Shown: positions 32,719-42,400, counted from the first letter of the stretch. The stretch is 64,000 nucleotides of DNA from Ditylenchus dipsaci (GCA_004194705.1 SADC01000471.1:1-64000); one strand, 5' to 3'. Translations and numbers: made by a program. The notes: generated from the letters alone by a model not told the origin.

Positions 32719-33230
32719 GGGTCGAGCTTTAAACAAATGACTTTTTTTAAGACAAAAAATACAATTGAAAGCGTATCGCATATGAACTGTATGTCAACTC
32801 AAACAGAGTGTGACTGTGGCTGTGCATTGTAGGGGCCCGGCCCGTCCCCGTCGGACGGCGCCCCACTATGCCTGCGACTTGAAAAATAGAGCCATAAAGT
32901 TATCAAGGGTGTCGGCTTATTGAGTGTCAGGTTATCAGGGGTGAAGTTTGGTGAGCTTCTTTGACGTTCAACCAAATTTTTTGAAGTTTCGGGTCATGAG
33001 AGGTGTCGCGTTATTGAATATTGACTACACCATCGTTTGAATCAGTTTTCCCTCAAATTAAGAATTTTCAGGTTCTTCAAATGGGCAGTTGGGTTATGTA
33101 CTCACCTTCGAGTTCCAGGTCGAGCTTTAAACAAATGACTTTTTTTAAGACAAAAAATACAATTGAAAGCGTATCGCATATGAACTGTATGTCAACTCAA
33201 ACAGAGTGTGACTGTGGCTGTGCATTGTAG
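32719..33230. repeat. 113-bp direct duplication
   Basis: GGTCGAGCTTTAAACAAATG through GACTGTGGCTGTGCATTGTAG is present at 32719-32831 and again, apparently identical, at 33118-33230. The first copy abuts the GACGG hairpin. The second abuts a splice-like GTGAGT on the minus strand and lies next to the exon at 33274. A Tigger-like half MITE lies between. Confidence 0.85.
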
Positions 33231-33273
33231 ACGCCCCTCAGCCACAGCCATATGGCTCGGGGCACATAGCTAC

Positions 33274-33494
33274 GGTGTAGTCCACATCTTGGAGCTGATT
33301 GACAAGAATTTGCTTCTGTTCCGGGACATTCTGGCGTATACGTCACAGACACAAACTAATTGCTCTAGTAGTTCAGGATATTCGGCACAAATGACTGAGA
33401 GTGTGGGCCCGGCGATAGCTAGATGGTAGGTGGAGTAACCAATGAATTTTCTGGGTTCCAGATCGTAACTGTCCGATAGCTCGTCCATCTCAAT
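33274..33494 (-). CDS. Internal exon, unrecognised protein
   Basis: Minus-strand exon preceded by TATTTACAG and followed by a GT after ACTACACC. It encodes about 73 residues: IEMDELSDSYDLEPRKFIGY, STYHLAIAGPTLSVICAEYP, ELLEQLVCVCDVYARMSRN and so on. Composition and the balanced splice sites make it the best unassigned exon in the window. A following exon may be 33103-33134 (ICLKLDLELE before GTGAGT), inside the second copy of the 113-bp duplication. It could be the 3' continuation of the GRAF-like gene or a separate gene; the sequence is not an SH3 half. Family unknown. Confidence 0.45.
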
Positions 33495-33561
33495 CTGTAA
33501 ATAGAGTATTGTTAGACTGTACTACAGTCGGACCTTAATTTAGAGAAACCCCAACCCTATA

Positions 33562-33715
33562 CAGTCAACTCCCGATTTAGTGTACACCTGGATTAAATCA
33601 TTTTGACCGGCGGTTAATTAAAATGACTAGAATGAACCGTCGATTTAGTGTATACTCGATTTAGTGTACACCTGGAGCTGGTCCCCAGGGGGTACACTAA
33701 ATCGGGAGTTGACTG
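33562..33715. mobile_element. 154-bp Tigger-type MITE with TA duplication
   Basis: CAGTCAACTCCCGATTTAGT at the left, complement ACTAAATCGGGAGTTGACTG at the right, TA on both sides. A single, partnerless end of a related MITE (ACAGTCGGACCTTAATTTAG) lies just left at 33524. Confidence 0.85.
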
Positions 33716-33717
33716 TA

Positions 33718-34351
33718 CTTTTTACTATGATATTTGAAGCTTTGTGTCAATTTTGGTTAGATAGTCTAGCTCAAAAATTTGAGCAGCTCAAAGAAGGGAG
33801 TTTATCCTAACAAGAATGCCTGAGTTGTGTTTGAGTTTGATTTGATAAAATTTAACGAAAATCTGGCAAGAGAAAAAGCGAATACAAATACATAAACACA
33901 AACTGATGCTGTTATGATTGGCCACCCCACATTTATAGGCTGATATCTGAGAAAGATAGGATAAGTTCTCTAACAGATAAGTATACTGTAATGTCTTTGA
34001 TAGGTTTTATTATAGTTTGATATATACCTTAGAACCACGGCCCGTCAATAAAAAGTATGTTCAAATTCCATAGAAGATCCTGACAGTTGGTTTTCTGGGT
34101 TTACTATTGGGGAGTAAACTTTTTGCGAACAATTCGATTGGGCGGATCAGAATTCCAGTCCGATGGGCTTAATCGCTCAGAATTCCACCCTAGACCAGCC
34201 CCTAGCACACATTGTAGACAGGCCTTAACGAAGAGAATCTCTCTTTGAGGTTCACTATTTTTCATATTTTTATTTTTAAATCTTATCTGAGAATCAAATT
34301 TTTGCTGAGTAGGTATGACTTATTTTAAGATGCTTCTTTGGTAATTTGTTT
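33718..34351. other. No gene seen
   Basis: AT-rich intergenic sequence. No repeat ends or exons can be supported. Confidence 0.35.
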
Positions 34352-34648
34352 TTAACACGAGAATTCCTGACTGTAACGTTTGACTACCTGGGAGTTTTCA
34401 GACCTGCTGAGCACGATGATTGCAAAATTAGACCTTCGAACCTAAGTGCAATGCCCTTTTTCACCGCAACTTTCGCAGCAACTTGTTTAAAAATGTCTGC
34501 TTTTTTCTTCAGGCTGGTGAGCAGTTAATTTAACTAGCTCAGAATTTTCTTTTATGCTTATAAGACTTCCTTTTGTCCGAACTTTCAAATGGTGTGTCGT
34601 GTGCTGACTTCGAATATGTAGTCTGTGTCACAAACCGAGAGCTGAAAC

Positions 34649-36225
34649 TAGAGCTGTGAAATGGGAATATTCCCGGTAATATTCCCGGGAATATTCCCAG
34701 AAAAACACCGATTATCACCTGGAATATCACCGAGAGAACAAAAAATGGTGATAATCTTTTGCTAATAAAATGCCTTTCAAATTTACCAAAAATTGTTGTC
34801 CCTGCATTTATTCTTCATTTTTTTATATTTATCATATGAGGATTAATGGTAGTAGCGACATGGTATCTTTATGTGCTTTTATCTTGGTAAAGGGACGTTT
34901 CTCCGAAAATACGCAAATGCGTAAAGTCGGAGAAACGTTCAAAAATAACAGGGGGACCAAAGGCAGTTTTTTACGTTTTTTCGAAAATTTTCAGATCATG
35001 TCCGAACCACCAAAAACCATCCAAAAGCACTTCAAGCCATCAATTGCTTCTAATCACACTGCTCTTAAGTCTGCCATTTGTGGTCAAGGAGTTTCAAACG
35101 ATGGGTCGCTTAAGAAAGAAGGAGAGCGTTTGAGAAGACTTCTGCGGGACAGCGAGGACTTTTGGCTAGATTTGAAGGACACTCAGAACATCCTCAATCC
35201 ACTGTTTAGTGCGATTGTCGCAATTGAAGGCAATGAACTTAATTCACGAAGGTGAACACTTTTATTGAGTTTAAATTGCTTCAACTGTTTTTCTTAGGTG
35301 TTACAAGATTGTCCGGGAGGCCTTTTCCAAGTCTAAAGCAGCGGTTGGAGCCAGTGGATTCTTCGACCAAATCAAGGATGAGACTAACGATGTAGGATTG
35401 CTTCGACTTTTTTGCCTGTAAACAATTGTTCAGATTTTGCAAAGCCGCGAAAAATTTTCGAAATCGGATGTCGCGTCAGACCTAGGACAAGCGCTAACTT
35501 ATGAAGATAAGCAAAAAGCAATCGAACTCTTGGCGAACGAGTGCCTGAAAAACCCAGTGTTTGCTGGCAAAGAACGATAAGTAGCAAATAAAACTTTTTG
35601 TAGAGAATGTAGAATAAAATCTTAATTAAGGTGATGACAAAACGGGCTGAGTGGCTGGCTGGTACAGGCAAATTTGAAAAAAACATACGTCGCTATGCTT
35701 GGAAAGCAGTCGATTCAATGGAAGCGCTCACATGGTGGAAAGCTTTTTTTTTCGGATACGCTCCTCTCCGAAGTCGTCCAAATGCTTCACAACGTGCCAA
35801 TCACAGCTGCGTCAACAGAAAGGAATTGGTCAATCCGAGGCAAAAAATCGCACTAAACTGCGCAACAGGTTAGTTTTTGCTGGAGTGGAATGAGTGGCAA
35901 CTTTTTATGATCAATTTCAGCATGAAAGTCCACAGCGTCTCTCAAGTAACATTCATCAAGCAAAATCTTATGCTGAATTACACTGCTCTTTTCAAGAAAA
36001 TGCGACTGGAACAGCAATCAGAAGAAATCGAAAAAGATAGAGAACCAGAATTTGAAAAAAGCATTTTGATGAAGAATGTGATATGTTTGCGTGCGATTTG
36101 ATTGAGTTGGGCTGAGTTGTATAAATAAAGATTATTACCGAATATCACCGAAAAAAAGATTATCACCGGTAATATTCCCGGGAATATTACCGGGAAGATT
36201 ATCACCGGTGTTTATCACAGCTCTA
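34649..36225. mobile_element. 1.58-kb hAT transposon with 8-bp duplication
   Basis: Starts TAGAGCTGTGA and ends TCACAGCTCTA. The flanking 8-mers GCTGAAAC at 34641-34648 and 36226-36233 are identical. Subterminal GGGAATATTCCCGG and ATTATCACCGG repeats occur at both ends. It carries the C-terminal half of a hAT transposase on the plus strand and is too short for a full one. It inserted into the 34352-37165 foldback. Confidence 0.92.
34998..35870 (+). pseudogene. hAT transposase, C-terminal remnant
   Basis: Exon to 35251 includes LKDTQNILNPLFSAIVAIEG. It joins in frame to 35298-35391 (CYKIVREAFSKSKAAVGASG), then to 35434-35580 (ending ECLKNPVFAGKER and a TAA). Farther on, 35690-35866 gives the hAT dimerisation domain: LLSEVVQMLHNVPITAAST then ERNWSIRGKKSHTKLRNRL. 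A T-run near 35745-35753 shifts the frame just before this domain, between WWKAFF and SDTLLSE. No BED zinc finger or DDE residues are visible upstream. So the copy is internally deleted and frame-broken and would depend on another element for movement. Introns are short (46 and 42 bases). Confidence 0.8.
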
Positions 36226-37345
36226 GCTGAAACCGAGAGCTGAAAAAGGAACAAAAGAGAGAAGATACCTAAGGCCGTGCCATCCTACCATCCAAATGAG
36301 GGAAATGCCGAATGCAAACTACCCTTCGGCAGAATGCCAAACGGTAAAAATGCTCAATGAAAATTTCTTAAATGGTAAAAATGCCCATGAAATTTTTCCA
36401 AATGGTGCCTATATCCGAAAAAATTGTTGCAGGTGAAAAATTAAAAGAATAAAAAAAGTCCGTTTTGAAAAATTCACATTGTTAATAAAACATGAAGGAA
36501 TTTGCACAGAGGCCATTTAGTTGTAACACAGACTACATATTCGAAGTCAGCGTGAAAAATAGCATCCGATAGTGCATCAAAGTCATGTGAAATTAGCTTT
36601 TGGCCTGTCTAGCAAGAGGAAAGAAGAGACCGAAAAAATGTCGTGAAAATCAGTTTGACGTAAAAGACTTGCAAACTTGAAATTCTGACATCGGATTCAT
36701 GTTCAGCATGGTCAATTTATTTAAGAAACTTATTTTTTTCACTGTCTAATTCTCGTTTCCGTTCAAGACAAAAAAAGATTTAAACTTCGAAAAACTGTAT
36801 ATTTGAATCTTTTTTGTATTGAACGGAAACAAAAATTGGTCAGTGACCTTCCAATACAATGAGAAGTTTCTCAAGTAAATCGAGTATGCTGAACACGAAT
36901 CCGGTGTCAGAATTTTAGAAACGACACATCATTTGAAAGCCCGGACAAAGGGCTTCCTTATGAGCATAAAAGAAAATTCTAATCTAGTTAATTTAACTGC
37001 TCACCAGCCTGAAGAAAAAAGCATACATTTTTAAACAAGTTGCTGCGAAAGTTGCCGTAAAAAGGGCATTGCACTTAGGCTCGAAGGTCTAATGTTACGA
37101 TCGTGCTCAGCAAGTCTGAAAACTCCCAGGTAGTCAAACGTTACAGTCAGGAATTCTCGTGTTAATAATTATATAGCTGCTATGTGTTAGACGGTCTGAA
37201 CGTAAAAACGGCATATTGAAGTTATTTTCATTAAACCATTAAGGCTTTAAATACAAACAATACATCTTTTTTAAATCTATTCACAAATATATAACATGAT
37301 TTTCAGTGGCTATTGCCTTACCCATCGACTAACATGTGATTATTC

Positions 37346-37693
37346 CTAAGCTCCTATATTTCCTGAGTTGGCGTAGCTGTTTCCATAGCCTGTATTCTCG
37401 CCGTTACCAGTTGGGTAATACGGATTGTAGCTTCCATAGTCCTTACCATTTTTACCGTAGTTCAAGGTCGAATATGGATTGTTATAGGAACCTTCTCCGT
37501 GAGTTGAATAGTACTGGTTAAGTCCGTAAAATCCAAAGCCGTAACCAGGTGTGGCACCTCCATACAAGTAACAGCCTCCAGGTTTTTCCACACACTTTCC
37601 ATAGCTGCAAATGTAGCAAGCAGATGCCCCATTTATAGACAATAATAAAATAGTGAAGACAGTTAAAAGGTGCCTTGAACTGAGAAAAACCAT
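37346..37693 (-). CDS. Secreted Gly/Tyr/Asn-rich protein
   Basis: Single-exon, 115 residues. A signal peptide (MVFLSSRHLLTVFTILLLSI up to about residue 25, NGASA) is followed by a short cysteine cluster, CYICSYGKCVEKPGGC. The rest is a low-complexity Gly/Tyr/Asn/Ser region with repeated YGxY/YNPY-like motifs (STLNYGKNGKDYGSYNPYYP) ending in NSGNIGA and TAG. Such composition is typical of extracellular structural or antimicrobial peptides (cuticle, eggshell, glycine-rich secreted proteins), but no family is certain. A TATAAATA lies 43 bases upstream of the ATG, giving a complete promoter-to-stop unit. Its codon use is clean and it sits in a small repeat-free gap between transposons. Confidence 0.7.
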   Translation of the reverse strand: MVFLSSRHLLTVFTILLLSINGASACYICSYGKCVEKPGGCYLYGGATPGYGFGFYGLNQYYSTHGEGSYNNPYSTLNYGKNGKDYGSYNPYYPTGNGENTGYGNSYANSGNIGA

Positions 37694-37735
37694 TTTTGGG
37701 TATTTTTAAGGCAAAAAATAAGTGAACAAGAAATA

Positions 37736-37743
37736 TATTTATA
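37736..37743 (-). promoter_or_regulatory. TATA box (TATAAATA)
   Basis: Minus-strand TATAAATA, 43 bases before the ATG at 37693. The short distance implies a very short 5' leader. Confidence 0.55.
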
Positions 37744-38126
37744 CTGATTTTAATAGTAAACAGTTTTAAAAAAATCTGAAAACAATTTAATTTATTGTTT
37801 TTAATTTGCTGTGTCTATTTTTTGACAAAATAAGTAGTAGAAAAGAAAATTAAAAACAAAGAAAAACGCTCGTTTACTTGTCAAAGAAGGAAAAAATTTA
37901 AAACTGCTGCACCCAATGACGCCAAATTACACTTTTGTGACGAAAAACATAGTAATGAAAACAAAAAAGTTTAACAAAAGGTCAACTTATGACAGTCACA
38001 GGGCTTTTAAAACTTTTTTAAAACGCATTAATTTTTATATTTTTTATTACCGATTTTGGTCGGATTTCAGATTTTCGGGTGCGAAATCAAATTTTTTCAT
38101 GTATATGTGCTGGTGGTGCTCTCGAA

Positions 38127-38690
38127 AAAAATATGCCTTGGTCCCCCTTGTTGAATTTTTTAAAATTTTTTTGTTTTATGTCTTTTTTCAAAGTTTATTT
38201 GTATTCTATTATATGTTGAGTTTTTCACGATGTGATTCACGGACAAAAATAGACTGAAAGTTCAAAAAGTTGATTTTAGTGTTTGCAAGTCCATTGATCC
38301 ATATAGGACGGACAATGTCTATTTATTAAGCGTACGCCAGTGGCTGCGTACGGCTTTTGTACAGGCCTTGAAAAAAGTGCGATCCCACGATAGCCTCCTT
38401 GCAAGTCGGCGCTCCAACCATTTGGGCTATCAGGTCACCCCAAGCCTGTTTCTTATTTCTCTGCTATTTGCCTCCCTTACGATTTTATATGAAATGTAAA
38501 AATAACTTGTATTTCATAATCTTTATTGCACCAGGTATTTTTTCTTATCGAAATTCGGAATAAATGCAAAAAATTCGGCGAATAATTTTTTTTTGAAAAA
38601 CTAAACTTTTCAAGCTACAGGGAGGACCAAGCAAAAGTTGAAAACTACCGAAAAAAACGACAGAGGGCACCAAGGAATATTTTTTTCAGG
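38127..38690. mobile_element. MITE with GCCTTGGTCCCCC ends, SINE inside
   Basis: Left ATATGCCTTGGTCCCCCTTG; right inverted but diverged, GAGGGCACCAAGGAATAT. Related, better-preserved copies are at 43380-43690 and 63368-63575. The SINE at 38331-38482 interrupts this one. Confidence 0.5.
38331..38482 (-). mobile_element. tRNA-derived SINE, copy 1
   Basis: Read on the minus strand: GTAAGGGAGG, AATAAGAAACAGGC, then GATAGCCCAAATGGTTGGAG (D arm and A box), CGACTTGCAAGGAGG, GGGATCGCACTTTTTT (B-box-like and T run), then GGCCTGTACAAAAGCCGTAC and CCACTGGCGTACG. The copy at 52293-52440 shares every block. There are no inverted ends. Confidence 0.75.
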
Positions 38691-39138
38691 GGCACCACCA
38701 ACACATATAGAGCCACATTTTCTATGTATTATACTTAGGTTCGGGTCAATAATTTTCTTTAGCTACAGATTTTCTAAAAAAATGTTTCAAAGTACATTGT
38801 AAAGGTTAAAAAATGGTGCTATGTTATTTAAAAAAGACATTCCTGGTTCTTAAATAATATTTAATTATATGTAAATGCCAAAAAAACAATTAGAAATCTC
38901 GTGGAACAAAACAATGGGGCAACATCACAAACAACAATATATCTTCTTTTAATACTGCTAGCAAAACTTCCTAAAACAAATTTGTGCTCAAGTGAAATAA
39001 TACAAATACACAAAATCCAGTTTATGGGCCTAGAATATGTTCCACATAATTTGCTGGGATCAGTCCTGTTTTGCCGTTTAAAGTGCCCACTAGCCAGCCA
39101 TCTTCTTTGCTCTCATACACTAAAAAGAGTTTTTATTA
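38691..39138. other. No gene seen
   Basis: AT-rich. An 81-codon ORF at 38901-39146 has no family features and runs into the MULE end. Confidence 0.35.
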
Positions 39139-39483
39139 TACTTTAACGGACGCTACTTTTTTTGCCCGCTAATTACTTCTTTTTGCCCGCTAAATCTTTT
39201 TTTCTGCCCGCAAATTTGAAATCCCGCTAATTACTCTTTTTGCCCGCTAAATACTTTTTTCTGCCCGCAAATTACTTTTTTCTGCCCGCAAATTTCCTCA
39301 AAAATGCCCGCAAATTTTCTCTTCACTGGGTATTGGCGAATTGACTGTCCCCTACTCAACTTTCTCATTCTTTTGTGGATTCTTAGTGTTCTGAGCATGT
39401 TTTATATTTTTATTATTTTTATTTTATATGTCCTAAATTTCAAATAACTTCATATTCTTTGTTTAGGCTTATATAATCAAATT

Positions 39484-40757
39484 ATGGAAGCGCTCCCAAC
39501 ACGCCGAGGCGAACAAAACTCATATTTCCAAGTGGCTGCCTTTGAAGGTGATGATGCAATGGCAAAGGTCCAGCAATGGAAGGAAGATATCAATAGTGAA
39601 TGGAATAAGGATGGAAACAAATGGCAACTGTAAGATTGTTTAAAGGACGTCTTTTCATAAACCTTTATGATTTGTAGAAAAACTGTAGAAAACTCAGTCA
39701 GAGAAGCATGATATTGAGAATTTCCAATGTAACTACGCTCGCAGAAAATCCTATATCTGTCCGGCTGTGCTTCGAATCCGGCGTATCGGGGGAAAACAAG
39801 TCATCGTTGTGGAAAGAGCCAGAAGCCATTCTGATCACAAGCCTATGGGTGGAACAGCTCGCAGTTTTTCATCTCCAGTCAAAAGGTTTGTCAGCGAAAA
39901 AATGCAAGAAAAGACGCCTAAGAAAATTCAAAATGAAATATTGGTATTAACATGTTATCTTGTATATTGATTACCCTTCTTCATAGGTAAGCCGCAAAGC
40001 GTTGAATATAATTAGTGCGCCTCTCCTCAAGCAAATTCAAAATTGTTGGTTGAGACATTGTATGAAGGAGCTTCAGACAATGTCTCAACCAACAACAGCT
40101 TGGAAAGTCGAAACCGTGTGATCACAGCTTGCGAAGTAGTCGGAAAGAATCTCCACTCCAAAAGTTTATGGGTCAAATGAAACTGATGGTAGAAAACTGC
40201 AGCTTATCGCCAGACCATCAGGTTATTTGAAAGTTTTGTGAATGACTCCAATTTTTTTCAATTCAGAGCCTGCCAAAGTACCTCGATTGCTCTTAATGTT
40301 TACAGACAAGCATATCAGTTGGAAAAAGAAAAAAGAAGCATGGTCTCATTCGGAAGTGCATATTTACTGCCGTCCAAAAGTGGTCTTCATAAGAATCTGG
40401 TAGAAACATTTGCAGCCCTTCACTCTTTGCCGTCGTACACAAACTGGGAACTCTACAAGGAAAACAGAAGTGCTATTCATATTTTGAATCACTCTAATGT
40501 TAGTAATTTTTTGGAGCATTCAAATGTTCAATTCATTAATTAAGGGTTGGCCAAACTTCTATTGTTGCACCTGCCCAGTTGGGATCAAGAAATCACCCTG
40601 CAAACATTCAGTCATGCTGAGGAAGATTAAGGGAATTTTATCGTATCCAAGGGATGCTACAGCTGAGCCACTACTGCAGAAAAAAAAAGAGGCCGTCCAT
40701 CAAACTAAAAAGTCACTCTTGTTATTGGTAAAACTGTGTTGTATATGTATTCTTGAA
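39484..40757 (+). pseudogene. MULE (Phantom-like) transposase, internally deleted
   Basis: Exon 1 (39484-39629) has QWKEDINSEWNKDGNKWQ. The next block (about 39700-39945) reads NFQCNYARRKSYICPAVLRI then RARSHSDHK, a C..C..HxxH finger of the FLYWCH/WRKY-GCM1 type; joining it to exon 1 needs a one-base frame change. Around 40043-40220, EGASDNVSTNNSLESRNRVI is the MULE TNN-LE-N signature, and a frameshift follows near 40155. Exon 40267-40498 joins in phase 0 over a 46-base intron to 40545 onward (GWPNFYCCTCPVGIKKSPCK then H), the SWIM zinc finger CxC..CxH. The DDE catalytic core that should lie between the finger and the TNN block, roughly 200 residues, is missing. Non-functional and non-autonomous. 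Confidence 0.9.
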
Positions 40758-40980
40758 TAAACTTGTCATTCATTATTAAGTTGTTTGTCCTTTGTTGTGA
40801 AAATATTAAATAAAAAACTTTGGTTAGTCTCAGAAAATTGGTAAGTTTTTTAGACTAAATATGTGCAAGACTTATCAAGAAAAACCCAATTAAAAAAGCG
40901 ATTTCAGAACAGTGATAAAAGGAAACAGCACATATTTGTAAGGCCAGCACACAATAAAACATGCTCAGAACCAGGGTGAT

Positions 40981-41115
40981 ATCTTCAGCCGGCTGACTTC
41001 AGCCGGTCCATCAGCCGACTGAGGGCTGAGGCTGAACAAAAATTTCGGGCTCGGCTGACGGCTGAGGTAAATTTTTCAGACCTCAGCCGGCTGAGCCTGA
41101 TGGCTGAGGTAATCG
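40981..41115. repeat. TCAGCCGGCTGA subrepeat cluster in MULE
   Basis: Eight or so spaced, partly palindromic units of CAGCCGGCTGA and GGCTGAGG in both orientations between the transposase and the right TIR. They could be transposase-binding or replication-slippage sites; the function is unknown. Confidence 0.7.
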
Positions 41116-41622
41116 TGAAGTATACCACGTTGCTCAGAACACTAAGAATCCACAAAAGAATGAGAAAAGTTGAGTAGGGGACAGTCAATTCGCCCTATAC
41201 CCAGTGAAGAGAAAATTTGCGGGCATTTTTGAGGAAATTTGCGGGCAGAAAAAAGTAATTTGCGGGCAGAAAAAAGTATTTAGCGGGCAAAAAAGAGTAA
41301 TAGCGCGGGTTTCAAATTTGCGGGCAGAAAAAAAGATTTAGCGGGCAAAAAGAAGTAATTAGCGGGCAAAAAAAGTAGCGTCCTACTTTAACACATATCA
41401 TAGCATGTTTTTTTGAAGACATGACAACATTTTTGTGCTTTCAAAGATAGAATTTTCTAAATTTGAAAATCTTGTGCTCATGCGTAGTTCATGCAATCAT
41501 TATTTGTTGTCATAAAATTGCGGAATTTCGAGTTGGTACCCTTTTTAAATTGTTCTTGGCTTGGGTCCAAGCACTATTGATCTTTTTTGTGATGATCTAC
41601 GTTTTCGATCAGTAGTTTGGCC

Positions 41623-42392
41623 GGCTGTACGAACTTTCGTAACAAGACAATTTCGTAAGAGCGAATTTCGGTAAAAGCGAATTTTCGTAAGAAATTTTTT
41701 TCGTAAGAGCGAATTTTCGTAAGAAACTTTTTCGTAACAGCGAATTTTCGTAACAAGCTTTTTCGTAACGCGGTTTTCAGTAACATTAGTGATATGTTAA
41801 GTTGCTTTTTTTGCTTTTTGATCCTCCTTTGATGTTTCTTATAGCTTCTGTGATGTTTTGACCAGAAATAGTCAAGAAAAAAATGAAACAGTCAGAGGGT
41901 GGAATCGAACCACTGGTGAAAAAAGTTCATTCTATCAACTTACCTACTGCACCATACATGCCACTCTTGGGAAATAGCTATGTGTAGTATATAATATATG
42001 AATTCTAGCTCGGAGTTTTTCACCATGCTTTTGGGTGTTTCTGCTGGTCTCCTAATGGATGAAAAATCTGGTGGTCAACTAATTATCAAAATTTCCAGTC
42101 ATATGACCTATGCTTACCAACTTTGTGCTCATACAGTTAATAGTCATATAATTAACTGTTCGAAGTGTCAAACAGTGACAGAAAGGCCAAAACAAGTGAA
42201 TCAGATGAAATCCTGAATTAGAAAAATTGATTAAAAGTGAAAAAAATTTCGATTATTTCCTCTTACGAAAGAAATTCGTTACGAAAATTCGCTGTTACAA
42301 AAAGTTTTTTTACGAATTTTCGCTGTTACGAAAATGTTTCTTACGAAAGTTCGCTCTTACGAAATTGTCTTGTTACGAAAGTTCGTACAGCC
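41623..42392. mobile_element. 770-bp TIR element with tRNA-like core, 8-bp duplication
   Basis: Ends GGCTGTACGAACTTTCGTAA and complement TTACGAAAGTTCGTACAGCC. The TIRs (about 160 bases) are made of tandem units of TTCGTAAGAGCGAAT / TTTTCGTAACA. The flanks GTTTGGCC at 41615-41622 and 42393-42400 are identical. The core, 41891-41970, is a minus-strand tRNA-like segment. There is no transposase. The duplication length suggests hAT mobilisation. Confidence 0.92.
41891..41970 (-). ncRNA. tRNA-like segment with intact B box
   Basis: On the minus strand: ATGGTGCAGTAGGTAAG fits the A box and D arm, and AGTGGTTCGATTCCACCC is a perfect B box inside a pairing T arm. CTCTGACTG then a TTTTTTT run follow. 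The anticodon stem is not clear. It may be transcribed by Pol III. Confidence 0.55.
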
Positions 42393-42400
42393 GTTTGGCC

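Larger units (their letters stand above)
34352..37165. mobile_element. Large foldback element, TTAACAC family (copy 2)
   Basis: Ends: TTAACACGAGAATTCCTGAC at the left, complement GTCAGGAATTCTCGTGTTAA at the right. Arms of about 290 bases pair (TTTGACTACCTGGGAGTTTT / AAAACTCCCAGGTAGTCAAA; CAACTTTCGCAGCAACTTG / CAAGTTGCTGCGAAAGTTG). Core motifs: TATGCTGAACACGAATCC at 36886 and, inverted, GGATTCATGTTCAGCATG at 36692. The hAT element 34649-36225 interrupts it. Without that insert the element is about 1.2 kb and has no ORF of note. Confidence 0.8.
39148..41383. mobile_element. 2.24-kb Phantom-like MULE with 9-bp duplication
   Basis: TIRs of about 250 bases: 39148-39397 and 41131-41383, starting GGACGCTACTTTTTTTGCCC. 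The outer 190 bases are tandem degenerate units of TTTTTGCCCGCTAAATAC and CTGCCCGCAAATT. The flanks TACTTTAAC at 39139-39147 and 41384-41392 are identical, the 9-bp duplication expected of MULEs. It contains a deleted transposase with FLYWCH-type and SWIM zinc fingers. Confidence 0.95.

Noticed and set aside
32719..33232. Two tandem copies of a Cys-rich peptide (MNCMSTQTECDCGCAL)
   Set aside because: Both ORFs are simply the 113-bp duplicated DNA read on the plus strand; the splice signals lie on the other strand.
40985..41188. Minus-strand ORF in the CAGCCGGCTGA cluster
   Set aside because: Low-complexity repeat translated by chance, within non-coding MULE sequence.
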